Shown: in pieces, positions 1 through 13,724 of the stretch | Layout of the letters: every line of letters starts with the position of its first letter | Numbering within the stretch: position 1 is the first letter of the stretch | Assembly (NCBI GenBank): GCA_016758905.1 | Contig: JAEPQZ010000009.1 | Location: 992,001-1,056,000, forward strand | Reading direction: 5' to 3' | Length of the DNA stretch: 64,000 nt | Source of the DNA: Umbelopsis isabellina | Lineage: Eukaryota; Mucoromycota; Umbelopsidomycetes; Umbelopsidales; Umbelopsidaceae | Notes under the pieces: model-generated | The model's input: the letters and a program-made list of their open reading frames with translations, nothing else | The model's database searches: none | What the model was told of the DNA's origin: nothing | Translations under genes and position numbers: made by a program

Positions 1-3000
1 GCAATATCGTTGCTGTTGACCAAGGCAGTAGCCGTAGACTTCTTATCGAAAGCCCATGACTTCTTCTCCTTGTTGTAGGTAGCACGAGCGTTGGGGTTCA
101 AGTAAACTTGGTACTCAAGCTCAGCACTGTAAGGAGGTTCATTCTTGACTTGGACAAAGTCGCAAACTCCAGTGATAGAGTCATGGAGGTATCTGTAAGA
201 CTTGGCTTGACGTTGAGCGTTCTTGGCGACATAAGCAGTGTACTCATGTTCTTCAAGAGAAGCAAGAACATAACTTGGATGAATAAGGAGCATTTCACCA
301 CCAGCTTGACCGAAACCGAAAGACTTCAGGAGACCAGCCTTGATACCATCAGTTTGGATGCTCTTGGATGGGTAAACAATGTGTTCAAATTCACGCATGA
401 CTTCATCAATGTTATCAGCGTTACGGTTTCCAGGAACAAGACCAGAGTTGATGATTTGGAGCATGCCGTTGGTCATCCAGGCAGCAGCTGGTCCCTTAGG
501 GTGACCAGTGAGGTATTTCTGGAAGACAGAGAGCAAGGCATTACCCTTGGAACGACCAAGATGGGTGAGTTGATTGTTGATGACACGAGATTCGTTCTTG
601 TCGTTGGCCTTGGTAGAGGTACCGTGGAAAGAAGCAACGTTAATATCATCAACGGTAAGACCGTAAACAGCCAAAGCACCACGAAGAGAAGCAATATCAG
701 AGTTGGATTGCCAAAAGTTCATGTTCCAGGTACCAAGAGCCTCCTTTTCTTGACGCTTAGCCTCCTTATGCAGGAAGTCAGCACGTTCGTTGAGCCACTC
801 ATCTTCAGAAACTTGAAGTTCACCGCTAGCCTTGAGTTCTTCAAGCTCCTCACGCAAAGCGTCAAATTCGCTTTCAACCCACAACTTAATTTGAGCACGA
901 CGAGATTTGACTTGACGAGCACGGTACTTGAAGTCCAAGAGAGGGTTCTTGACAGAACCAGTCTTCTCACGAGCAGTGGTAAGAATACCAGCACCAGGAG
1001 CAGGGATGGAGCGACCTTCCTTATCAGAGGCAGTGTTGGTCAGAGCCACAATACCGTAAATAGGAGCACCAATCTCAATAGCTTGAGTAGCAGACATGAG
1101 AATATGGTTAGCAGCACCATGAGATTCCATGAAACCGTTACGAGTAGAGGTAGCAGGGCGAGACATCTCACGAGGAGTACGTCCCTTGGCGAATTCATCA
1201 ACAGCGTTGGAAGTAGCCTTCATGTTGGCGAATTCGTAGCTGGATTCTTCAGTGACGTCTTCAGTGGCACCAGCAATCATGATCTTGGCCTTGCCACTAA
1301 CAATACTATCGACAGCCATTTCGACAGAGACAGCAGCAGTAGCGCAGGCGTTGACGGGAGTCTTCATAGGACCAGAAGATGACAGCAACAACAAGTTGAC
1401 CCAAGCGGGCATAGTGTTGATGAAAGATTCTTGAAGGATATCCTTTTGGACAGGTTGGTCAAGGAAACGGTCGCGGAACAAACCACGTTGAGCGATTCCA
1501 CCACCGACACCAGAACCAGTAACGTTACCAACTTCAGAGACATGGACGTATTGGTAGAATTCATAAGGATCAGTGATACCAGAGGCAACCAAGGCTTCAA
1601 CAGTGGAAACCAAGTTGAAGAGAGTGACGGGGTCGACTTGATCAATGATATCCTTGGGGACACCATAGCGAGCTGCATCCCAGCCAGTAGGCAAAAGACC
1701 AGCAACAAGGCGATCAAATTGAAGAGCCTTAGGGATGTAAAGGTTGGCACCCTTACGAAGCATGACAATCCATGAACCAGTTTCGGTCTCATAGGTATCA
1801 GCCTTATCACCATGCTCTTGCTTGAAATGAGAAGCTTCTTCCTTGGAGCATTCAAAAGGCTCGAGATCATGATCAACAACAATTTCTTGAAGCATAGTCT
1901 TGTGCTCGGGATTGTAGTTGTTCATCATGACAGGTTCTATTATAATTCCAAGATATTAATAAACAATCTCACACATTAAAAACTACACTTTTTGCTTTGA
2001 CCACTTACCAATCAAACGAATACCACTGTGATCCAAGATTTGCTTTTCGTACTTGCTCTTGACATCCTTATCTTCGACAGGTTCATTGGTCTTGGCATCA
2101 ACCCATCCGGCATAAGGAGTACCGTTCTTAAGGTTACCATTGAAGTGTTTGATGTAACCCATGATCCAGGCCATTTCAATACAACCCTCAAGAGAGAATT
2201 GGCCATAGGCTTCCATCTCCCATCTGGTTCTGGAGTTACCCCATGGGGATACTTCACCGAAACCAGTAACAACAACAACCTTATCAAGATCCAACATACC
2301 CTTGAGATGGCCGAGATGCTTCAAGTTCTCATAAGCTTGAAGCTTGGGGAACTCGAACTTCATGTTGGCACGAGGAGTGATCTTATGAGGCTTGTGCTTG
2401 CGCTCAGCTTCATCACCGAAAGTGACCTTGAAATCAAGAGAGTTGTCAGCATCAATAGCCTTACGGACCTCAGCAGTTTCGCGAATCTCTTGGCGAAGGT
2501 TGTTTGAGATCTCTTGCAAGTTGGGAATAAAGTGGAGACCACCGTTGAGATCAGCCCAAACAGGTTCGTTCTGGCAAAGGTCAACAATATCAGGGTGCAT
2601 AAGACCCAAAATGTTGAAAGACATTTCAACACTTGAGAAAGTGCGTACACCGAGCTGTTCAATACCCTCAGCAATTTGGTTGTTGGGGCTCATCAAACCA
2701 GTACCACGGGTCCAACCAATGACAGCACCAGCGATCACCAAGTAGCCAGACCAGTCCTCAGAGTACCATCTGTTGAACAAGGTTTCCAAAGAAATCTTGG
2801 ACTCAGAATAGAGACCATCAGAACCAAAAGTACCGTGGTTAGGCGACAGAGGAAGAATGACTTGAGCAGGACGAGTGTCAGAGCCAATGGCTTGCTTATG
2901 AGACTTGACATTACCCAAAAGACGAATCAAGTTGGTCAACATCATACGATGAGCAAACTCAGATCGAGAATCAAGGTTATCAATTTGACGACCGTTCTCA

Positions 3001-6000
3001 GACAAAGCAGCGAAGGGAATGACAAAGTCAAGATCCCATCCGAGACCCTTGGGATCATAGATGTAGTCGACAACAGCGTCAACATCTTGCTTGGATCCTT
3101 GATTGAAAGGAACAACAATCAATTGAGAATCCTTGGAACCATGGAGTTGGTAAATTCCTTGGAAATACTCAGTGACTTCGCGGCTGAAACGAGAAGTGGT
3201 TACAACAACCTTGGCACCACCAGACAGGAGACCCTTGAGGATTTCAGCACCAATAGAATCTTTACCAGCACCGGTAAGCAAGACACACTTTTCAACAAAA
3301 GTGACACCTTCCTCAGCGATTTCACCCAACACATCAAGGTAAGTGGTGGTGAGACGGCTGCTGAATTCCCAACCACTAGGATCGTTGGGGTTCTTCTTCT
3401 TGAGATGCAAGAAGGGGATGGTCTCAGATTTGGCAGCCTTGGCAGCGAGCTTCTTGTGCTCAGCAGGGCGTCCAGAAGAAGACAAACGGCGTTGACGGCC
3501 CTTGGTTTCCTTAATGATAGTGTTGGACATGTTCATAGAACGGAGAACATCAGCATACAGGTCCTTGACAGCAACCTTGCTGCTCTTCTTCATCTTGTGT
3601 TGACTGCGAATGATCTTATAAATACGACCAAGGTTTTGTTGAACCTTTTGACGGTTAGAGTATTCAGAGATCTTGCTACCAGTAGCCATGTCCTTGACAT
3701 AGTCAGCCAGCTTGCGGCAGCCAGGACGAGCAATTTCCTCATACTTGACATCACCCTTGTCAGAAAGAGTGGTCTTAGGGCCAGTAGGGAAAGTGACATC
3801 CTTGTAGACTGGGGAGAGGGACAAAACCTCAGCGCAGTTTTCAATGAGAGCTTGGCCGAATTCCTTGGCGAGACGGTAAGTCTCACCCTTATTGGCAGCA
3901 CATTTCTCAACATTGTAACGCATGTAGTCAAGAAGAGCGGGATGAGCACGGTTCATGATGTGCAAGCACTTGGCAGTGACTTCACGATCAACGATGGCAA
4001 GTTCACCAAAGATGATATCGTACCACATCTCCAAGGCATCTTGACGGACCCAGTTCCAGTAAGAGTCATAACGACGAGCCTTCTCAGGGCTGAAGGAAGG
4101 TTTGATACCTTCAGCATAGAAATCACCATGCTCAACAAGCCACAAATCAAGTTCAGCTTGAAGTTTAGCAGTGACCTTCTTCTCTTCATCATACTTCTTA
4201 TCACCTTCACGCAAATCACGGTTAAGGTAACGAGCATAGATGTTGAGTTGCTGGTAGACCAACGAGGCTTGCTTAGCCTTAAGAGCATCGAATTCCTCGC
4301 TGTTGATGACAGCAACAGCAGCACCGCCAGCACCGCCAGCAGCACCACCAGCTCCTCCGGTGGAAAGGGAGATTCCAGCCTTCTTAGCATAGGCTTGAGC
4401 GACAGTGTCGAGCCATGCCTTAGCATCAGGTTCAGCTCCAAGACGAGCAGCAGGTTCCATGGTAAGACCCATCAACAAGGCTCCTTCAGTGCGACCAGAA
4501 CCAAGGCCATAGGTAGTGCCAAGGTAAGTCTTTGCGCTGTTGAGAGTAAAACCACCAGGCATCTTGGAAGAAATCATCTTTGCAACCAAGCTGCTGCTGT
4601 GCTTGCCAAGGGAACCAGAGAAAGATCCGTTTAGAGCAGCACCAAGTTCATCAAGAGGAGTCTCTTCAGCCTTCTCAGGAACAGTGTTGTTGAATTCTTT
4701 TTGAAGATCACCAAGGATTTCGTTTTGGAGAGTAGACTTGCCACCAACAAGGTCCTTAATAGCCTTGGACAAAGGAACTTCGTCAACAGACTTCTTCAAC
4801 TTCTGAGCGATAACAACGTGGATAACCTCAGTAGCAGTGACAGGTGCATCGCTACATAATAAAAAAAAACATTAATCAGAATATCCTCTCTTAAAAATTT
4901 GATTATAAAGAACTTTTCACTTACCTAACAGGAGCAGCAGGTCCAGCGCCAGGTGCAGGTGCAGCAACGGGAGCAGCAGCGGCAGCGGCAGCAGGAGCAG
5001 CAGAGGTAGCGGCAGGAGCAGAAGCACCATCAGTAGGAGCAGCTTCCTCCTCAGTAGCATTCTCAAACATGTAGTAAATCTCCTTGGCATCCTTGGAGAA
5101 ACACAAGTTGGCACGACGGTTAATCAAAGCGTCATCGTAAGCTTGGTATTTGAGGCTGAGAGTACGGGCAGCCATACCGCACAAAGTGGGAGAGGGACCC
5201 AATTCAATGAGACGCTCAACCTTGAAGTTCTTGAAAAGTTGGTCTTGGGTTTCAATCCAACGGACAGGAGAAGCAAATTGGTAAGCTAAAAGCTCGACCA
5301 AAAGAGTATAAGCAAGACGCTGTTGTTGACCAGCAGTAGCAAACTTATCATCAGACCAAGTCTTGAGAACCTTGCCAAGACGAGGAGAAGAGGTCAAATT
5401 GTAGACATTTTCGATGTATGACTTGGCAATGCTGAAAGGTTCAGCTGTCAAGTTAGGAATGTACTTTCCAGTCAATTGGTTAACATCAACATAAGTAGGG
5501 TTGATCTTCTTTGCCAAGTAAGTACGGAAAGGAGCAACACCGCTCAACAAGAAAGAAGAGTGGAAAGGCACATCAATACCAGGGAGAGGAACAGTAGCAT
5601 GACCACGCTCAAGTTGAATGCGACCACTGGCGGCAATCTTGGCGCGAGCCTTCTCCAAAGCTCCATCAATGATTTCACTCAATTGCTTCTTGACATCCTC
5701 AAGAGGCATAGTCTCCATAAGCTTTTGAAGATCAATCTTGGAAACCTTGAGGTAGTTGAGAACGTTGGTAAGCACATCCAAGTTAGGAATGGAACCAGCA
5801 GCAACGTATTGCCAGTTCTCGACGTTGAAGTTGACAATCTCAAGAACGTCCTTGGATTGAACGGCAATAGCATCAACAACATAGCGAAGAGCAGTGTCGT
5901 TGAAAGACTTGGCAACACGAGCAGGGTTGACAGCAGCCATACCATAGTTGGAGCGACCGCTTTCATCACGCTTGACTGCAGATTGCATAGTCATACCACG

Positions 6001-9000
6001 GTAGAACACGACGTCAACAAGAGACTCAATGGGAAGAACATCACCCATAGAAGCGAGGGCAGAGTATTCACCAAGAGAGTGACCAGCAAAGGTGCAGTTG
6101 GTTTGGATAAGCTCCTTGGCACGCATGTCTTCGAAACCAGCCTTCTCCATCAAAGTCAAGGCAGGTTGAGTGAATTGAGTAGCGGACAACAAACCATTGG
6201 GCGAACGGAAAGTGTATGAGGTGGTACGCTCATTAATGTTGGGGAACAAGGGCAAAGTCTTGGTGGAACCATCTTGTTCAACAACATCATAAGTCATGCT
6301 CATATAGTTTTGACGGATGGCATTACCCTTAGGACCACCAAAGTGAACAATCTTCTCCTTGGGGTTATGACGAACAATTTCCAAGATGGAGAAACCATAG
6401 TTGGTCATGAAATGACGATCAGCTCTGTCCCAAATGTCCTTGGCAACAGGAGAGCTGTCATACAAAGCCATACCCATTCCTTGTTCTTGAGAACCTTGAC
6501 CAGTGAAGACATAGGCAGTGGTAGGCTGATCAACTTCAGCAGTACCCTCAACAACCTTTTCTCCATTCTGGTTGATAGTCTCAACCTTGATGATCTTACG
6601 ACCATTCTTCATACCAGTGTGAGACAACTTGGTTTCAAGGCGATCAGAAGGAAGGACCATGCCGACAAACTTGACATCATAGGCCACAACACGTTGGGGA
6701 ACGTTGTCAGCAGCGAAGATCTCAACAAACTTACGAGTGGAAGCAGAAGTCCACATGCCGTGAGTGATGGTGCCAGGCAACTTGGCCAAGTCAGCAAAGT
6801 AAGGGTTGACGTGAATAGGGTTGTAATCACCAGAAACAGTGGCATAAGGTTCGTTGGATGCAGGAGCATGCACAACTGAAGAGTAAACGGATTCAGCAGG
6901 CATGACAGAGTAACCGCCATTCTCAAACTCGGAAGCTTGCTCGATAGGTTGAGCATTACGCTTGAGATACTCAATGACGGGATTTCCGTGAGATTCACCA
7001 GCTTCATATTGGACTGAACCAACCTCAACAATCTCCTTGGTGGAGATTTGCATGGAAACGGTACCAGTAGTGCGAACCTTAGAGTACACAGTACGGTCCT
7101 TGAAGTAGTTCTCGCTGTTGAGACGGAAAATGAGAGTGGCACCAGGGCTAAGCTCATAGTTATCCAACTCCTCATTCCATTCAATCCATTCCTTAGAACG
7201 AAGGACAGCAATGTCCTTGACAGCGTTCAAGGTAAGTTGCATGGGAGTCTCAACGGTGCGCTTGAAGGTGTGCTCATAGTCCTTGAATTGACCACGGTAC
7301 AAGAATTGACTGGTAACTTCAAGAACAGGCTTGTTATCACGAACGATAACACCCTTGACTTCAATCATCTTGCCAGACTCAGTGTTGAGGATAGCGTTGA
7401 TTTGAGCATAGGTATCGACAACATCACCTTGCTTAAGAAGCTCAGCTCCATCAACAACACGGAAGCCGTTGGAAAGATGCACCAACTTGAGCAAATCACC
7501 ATCAATAACCTTGGGGAAGATAGCCTTAATGATAGCCTTCCAACCAACAACAATGGCGAAATCCATAGGAGCAGAAAGAACTTGACCACGATCAACATAG
7601 ATCTCAGCTTCGTTACCAACAGCTTGGCAGAAGTCCTTGATAATTGAGGCTTGGACGGTTTCACCGGTACCAATAAGCTTCTCATGGACAGGAATATTCA
7701 AGAAGTCTTCGTTGGCATCAACACCGAACCAAAGCTTGTAGTAGAATTCCTTGATGCGGTCGTTGCGTCCTTCCATCACTTCGTGAATAGGAGCATAGCC
7801 AGTTTCAGGCTTGTAGTTGAAGAGCATGGGGAAGGGAATGAGATCATCACCGCGCTTCTCAAAGATAACAACCTTGATGTTGTTAGATTCAGCAGAAATT
7901 TCAACGGATGGGACCAAGTCATCAGTTTGACCAGTGGCACTCCAAGGACGCTTGTCTTGAACAGTCAAGGAAACAATCTTTCCGTTAGACTTCTTGACGC
8001 TAACTTGCTGACCAACACGAGGACGAAGCAAACCCATCATAGGGTTATCAATGAACTTCTTCTCTTGAACAATGAAGGGTGAGGTGAGGAGAGCGCGCAA
8101 CCAGTTGTAGTTTGGTCCAGCAATAGTTTCGAACCAAGCTTCAGCGGAAGGAAGTTTGCTTTCTGAGTCACCAGTGGTGAAGACTTGAGCATCTCCAGAT
8201 TCTTGACCTTGAATCAAGCCCTTGTTGACAATCTTGTTACCTCCAAGATACTCGATTTCAGGGATGAGCTTGTCATCATTGTTGTAGTAACGCTCCTTCA
8301 AGCTGGCAATGTGACTCTCATAGATTTCGCCAAGGATCTCACCAACTGGCTGATCAGCACGAGTGGCGTACTTGGCAGCCAAAGGACCTTGCAAAATACA
8401 GGTACGTTGAACATCTTGATCAACAACAGCAGCAAGATCTTCGGCTTGCCAGAGGGAATCCTTCTTGAACCAGACATCAAAGTCCTTGTCAAGGACAGGA
8501 ATGAAAGGAACAGGCTTTTGACCACGGCGTTGGCAAAGAGCAACAAAGTGCAAGACATCCTCAGAAGTCAAAAGCTGAGTTTCAGCCTCAGGATATTGAG
8601 CAAGGAAGTCGGGAACAAAGTCTTGAGGGACTTCAAGTTGGCTGTAGTTTTGCAAACTAGAAGCCTTCTCGGACTTGGAGAAACGCTCTTCAATACGGCG
8701 AAGGAAGTCACCGACAAGGTTGCGCAAAGTGAAATCAATCCAACGAGTCTCGTGCTTGACATAAACAAGGTCAACGAGACGGTTGACGACTTCAGAATAG
8801 GTCATATCCTGAAGATCAGCAACTGAACCATCAGCCTTCTTGCCAAACCAAACCTTTTGGAAATCAGCATTGAGACGCTTAATGATGTAATCCTTCTTGT
8901 TTTGAATGATAGGAAGACGCTTGTCCTTGGGAAGGTTGAAGATGGTTTCATCGAATTCCTTCCAGAGGCGAACACCACGAGTAGCAATCTTGTGAATAGG

Positions 9001-11842
9001 TTCACCCAATTCAGAACGAACAGTGATAACACCACCAGCGGGGCCACTGTACGTCTTCTCCCAATCGCCATCACCAACACCAGCGGCGTCAACAATAGCT
9101 TGCTTGACATCGGGTGAAGCAAGACCTTCCTTAGAAACCATCATGCGGGAACCGAACAAAATACCGTCAAAAGGCATAGGTGGGTAGTTGAACTTGAGAG
9201 CCCAGTCACCAGTGATGTAAGGCAAAGTATCTTCGGCACCACCAAATCCAGAACCACCAACAAGGACGATATTAGCTTGACGTCTAATGGCAGCATAGGT
9301 TTCAAGAATAGGTTGATGCATATCTTCGAAAGAGTGATGGCCACCAGCACGACCACCAGTCCATTGCATAATAACAGGCATGGTAGGGTTGGCTGCAGCA
9401 ATAGAGATAACATGGCGGATGGTCTCAACACTGCCGGGCTTGAAGGAGACATGGCGAATACCAGCAGCCTGCAAGTTTTGGAGAATTTCATTGGCAACAT
9501 CCAAACTGGGAACACCAGCAGCGACACAAACACCTTCCATAGGAAGACCTTCTTGACGCATGACTTGAACCAAGGGATATTGAAAACCCCATTGACGAAC
9601 GTTGAGGAAAAGAATGTTGAGAGTGATACCTTCACCAGGGTGAGTAAGGTTCATGATCTTATCAACCTTGGATCGAAGAGCCTTCTCATTGTAGTGACCA
9701 CCTCCAGCCAATTCAACATGATAGCCTGCATTCATAACTGCAGAAACAAACTTTTCGCTGACGGTTGAAGGAGTCATACCAGCTACCATAAGAGGAGCCT
9801 TGCCGAGAAGGCGAGACATAGCAGTATCAACATGAATACGGCCGTTGCTATATGAAAAAAAAAAAAAAATTGAAAATTAGTTACTACTCATAAGCAACGA
9901 ATCTTGTTGGCAGGAAAAATTTTTAAATCCCAATTTTGCTTACCTTGAAGTACGAACAAGCTTGGGTTGGAAAAGCTTGGCCCAGTTCTGAGAGTACTTG
10001 ACAGCCTTAATATCGGCATCAAACAAATCAGCCTTGTAGGACAATTCCTTGTTGTTGCCTTCAGCGGCACCAGCCAAAATGATCTGGACACCAGTACCCT
10101 CCTTATTACGGTGAGTCAAACCACCAATACCAGAGGTACCACCGGGACCAAAATCAATAATATGAGTCAAGTCAGGAACATTAAGAGCTTGTTCCCAAAT
10201 GACAGGTCGAGAACAAATCAAATCAATCAAATCCTTGGTCAAGTCGCTGGACTTGCGAAGATCGTCGCCTGTAATACAAACATGTCAGCACGGATGGAAC
10301 GGAAAACACACAGCAGGTCACGTGGTATGTTGGATAGGACCGTGTGGTACAATAATGGGCCCCAAAAACTATTTGGCGGCCGGCATTCAATTTTTTTTTG
10401 GTTGTCAATCCCCAAAGCCCCAACCCTAACCTACACTGCAACTCCTATCATAAACCACCTGAAATTTCTTTTTAAAATATGTACTTGCCTGTATCAGTAG
10501 CACGGACAGGGATGACCAAGTTGTTTGCTGAAAATTGAAGGTTGCAACGCTCAATATCCTTGGTAAGGATGGGAGCTACTTGTTCCAGATAGCTGGAATG
10601 GAACGGAGCTGTAATTGGCAAAAAGCGGGACGAGAATTTAATCTTGCGTTGGCTGAAAGGAATACGAGATTGCTCGAGACCAGTGGGAGCTTTGAGCTTT
10701 CTCAAGCTGAGATTCAAACCATACAATGATTGAGGAGGTCCAGTGCATACAAAGGAACGAGGACCGTTGTTAAGAGTGAGCTTGATTTGACGGTCAGGAG
10801 CCAAATGGGAATTGGTGGCCTCAAGATGCTTCAACACTTGGTCTTCACGCAAGTTGTTGATAGCAAGCATAGGGGTAGGAGTTCCTTCATTGTTGGAAAG
10901 TGAGTCTTCCAAAACAGTAGGGTTGAGAGTAGTGGAAGGGAACACTTGTTGAGCACGAGTACCCATCCAGAACAACAAACCAAGGGCCTTGGCAGAGTTG
11001 GCAATGAACTCCTCCTCAGTGGCGGAAGAAGAAATGACAACAGATGCAATGACACCTTGACTGTGACCAGTAGAACCAACAATATACTTTCTAACCTCGT
11101 CGGGAGTACGTTGAAGCACGCGAAGCATGACATAGTAATGGAGAAGCTGGGTCAAACCGATCAAAGGGAAGCTGACGGGTGCCGAGATAAGGTATTGCAG
11201 ATCGGGTCGGCTCTCGGGAGACTCCAACCATTTGAGAACATCCAAACCCTTGGAGTGAAGCACGCTAGCCTCTGAGCTACGAGCATGCTCAGACAAAACA
11301 GCAGCCATGCTCTCGATGTAAGGCTTGACCAAACCATCATAAGTTTCATAAATGTCAGCCATTTCATCAAAGTATTCCTCAATGTTTCCTTGACCACCAA
11401 ACATGGCGAAAATCTTGGTTTCACCACGAGCGGCGGCAGCAAACAAGGCAGACTCGGGTGAAGAGATCTCCTTCATGTCGAGCGAATCCTTGAGCTGGAA
11501 CAAACCAGAGTAGTAAGCGTTGAGCACAACCTTACGTGACTCGGTAGCCAGTGAACGGGTCACTGCATGAACATCATTCTTCTTCAAGTAACGATTGCAG
11601 AAAGAAGTGAACAAATGAGCAGCAACTGGAATGAAAGGTTGCTCCTTAGAAGAGCGTTGCACAGCAAAACGAAGGAATTGAGCAGCAACTTCAATTTCGG
11701 CTGGCTCGTCTTCCTCTGTTTCCTCCAAATGAAATTCCTCCTTCAACTGTTCGGCTGCCACCCAAATGTTAGTGGGAATCAAGAAAGAAACCTCAGTCTT
11801 GCTTTGCTTGATAGACAAAGGACGAAGTAGTTGTGACTCCAT
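1..11842 (-). CDS. FAS: Single-chain fungal fatty acid synthase (beta-alpha fusion), 3' end outside window
   Basis: Cytosolic type I synthase making C16/C18 acyl-CoA from acetyl- and malonyl-CoA. Exons 10489-11842, 9944-10268, 4925-9847, 2009-4851 and <1-1936, about 3793 codons in the window. Domain order matches yeast Fas1 then Fas2: acetyltransferase with GHSQG (Ser261), FMN enoyl reductase (from about 560), dehydratase with GDYNPIH, malonyl/palmitoyl transferase with GHSLGE (Ser1817), Ala/Pro linker, one ACP with GGKS (Ser2240), ketoreductase, and ketosynthase with NACAT (Cys3346). The beta-to-alpha join lies near residue 2070, inside the transferase, where yeast has two chains. The phosphopantetheinyl transferase domain should lie left of position 1. 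The first intron starts with GC, not GT: only that join keeps the conserved DTG-DDLR reading. The start is the first ATG of the long open frame. The identity is very secure from length and sequence similarity to the family. Confidence 0.98.
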
Positions 11843-12029
11843 TAATGGTGATGTGTTGATTATATACGATAAAGGGTGCTAGGTTGTAGGTAAGGGAAAA
11901 GTTGCTGTGTCCGTGTGTGTATGGGGGTGTATCTATAAAACTCTTTTTCTGATAAGATTCTCCAAATGTAATAGATGTTGTTGAGTTGTAAGGTTTTTTT
12001 TGGATGTAAAAATCAATGTCTCTTCCGGA

Positions 12030-12056
12030 TGTGTGTGTGTGTCCGTGTGTGTGTGT
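12030..12056. repeat. TG microsatellite in FAS leader
   Basis: Imperfect (TG)n tract interrupted by CC, followed after about 100 bases (toward FAS) by a second, weaker TG-rich stretch at about 11904-11932. On the transcribed minus strand the tracts read as CA repeats, upstream of the FAS ATG. Confidence 0.85.
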
Positions 12057-13704
12057 CAGGAAGAGATATTTGTCTATGTCTGTAGTATGACCGACCATTG
12101 TTAGATCAACCGACGAGGTTGGTGGTACTAAGAAGTCTGAAGGTGAAAAGCATAATAACTTACCCAAAGAACCAAAGCGGTTTCGCAAAACAACAAAAGG
12201 TTAAGAAAAGAGAAAAAAGAGAGTGATAAAAACCAAAAAGTGTGCTCCGCGCCTTTGTATTATTTGAATTGGGAGCGACGATTGTTGGGGAAGAAACTGG
12301 CCAGCAAGCAAGCCAAAAAAAAAATTAACTGGGACGGAGAAACGAATTGTGACAGCTTTCCAATGGCGGGTTAGGGGATTTCACTTCCCAAAATTTTTGG
12401 GGGTTGGGCTTCGAATGGGCCAGCTCAATTGGGCGAGCCAAGCCCAACATTTCGTGTTGTTACTATCTCAGATTATAAGCTGTTTGTTCCCCCATTCCAA
12501 TAATTATGTGCTGCCTGGATTTCGAGCTACTTCGGAAAAGCTCTCATTATAGCTGTCCCCAACTTGTTTTGTGTTTGCTTGATTAGATTTGCCACCGATA
12601 GCCATATCATCATGATGTACCCTTGTAGTCCCCTTATACCTTGACCGACGGCTTCTTTTACCTATCTATATGCTAACATTGGGGCAGAAACGTACAATAC
12701 TTGCTTTGAGCTTTAAAAATTCCGACTCAGGGACCAACCGGGAAGGGAAGTGAGAAAAAAAAACTTTTTTTTTGTTATTGTCAGTTTCGCAGCAAAGCTT
12801 AACAAGCTTGGAAGTAATTGTAAACTGTCCGAGATATTCGAGAAATCGATAAACGATTACGATCAACCCGAACTCATATAAACATAAACCAGATTTATGT
12901 AACGCGTTATGCTATAAAGTTATTACCATTTCAAGTCATCCTATCTAGATAGGCTGTTGCGTTCATGCCCGAATGATTTGAAACACTAAAACCTCACCTG
13001 AGATGAATCTGTTCGAATCATCCTGAGACCCAACCAATAACCCGACGGCTTTTGAATCTTGTTATGGTAAGTAAAACTCGTAGGCTCTGTCAAATTACTA
13101 TTGCTTCTGCTCATCGATCATTTGTTGACAACGAACAATCAGTTGAAACAGAAATATCGCTTACCTTTGTTGATCACTTCAATGAACACGAATTATTACA
13201 TGCTTTGATTGAATGGGGTAGTTAGGATAGTCAACCCAATATGGCACCATACCACTAACCCCAAAGCTAATTTTACTCTTACGTGGCGGTTTGCAGCTGC
13301 CCAGACAGGAATCAGCCCATACATACCGCATCAGTTATAGAGTTTGGAGCTCAACTTTTCACTCAAGCTCGTATCCTCGTCTCTATTAAAATGGAACTTG
13401 CCGTGCTTAAGCTCTGCCATGCAAAAACTTCTTGCCTATGCAAAAAATAATATCATCTGCTGCAACGATTTTGATTTGTTTCAATAGGTGGCATCAGAGG
13501 TATGCATACCTAGATAATTTTGCCTAGTATAATGACAAACGTAATACAACCCATCTTTTGAGTGTCTGTCCGTATATGTCAAATTACTGGTCGGGGTTTA
13601 ATAAGCATTGCCCTCGACAGAACATAAAGAGCAAAATACGTTGATTGGGGTAAAGTCATTAATAATGCAAATCAAGACGTGTAAGAAAGAGGGTGTTATT
13701 TCTG

Positions 13705-13724
13705 AAAAAAAAAAAAAAAAAAAA
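13705..13724. repeat. Poly-A tract (20 A)
   Basis: Uninterrupted run of 20 A in the FAS/NSUN4 intergenic region. No flanking duplication or coding remnant was seen, so it is read as a simple repeat and not a retroposon tail. Confidence 0.85.

Noticed and set aside
2676-4634. 652-codon open frame on plus opposite FAS exon 4; similar long antisense frames at 108-1382, 5476-6219 and 42525-43802
   Set aside because: They lie exactly antisense to conserved coding sequence (FAS, ABC transporter). Biased codon use in highly expressed genes leaves few stops on the other strand. The predicted products match no family and lack splice or promoter support.
10424-10431. CCCTAACC telomere-like motif in FAS intron 1
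   Set aside because: Barely more than one repeat unit, inside a spliced intron.
13011-13019. GTTCGAATC, resembling a tRNA B box
   Set aside because: No matching A box and no cloverleaf or acceptor stem around it.
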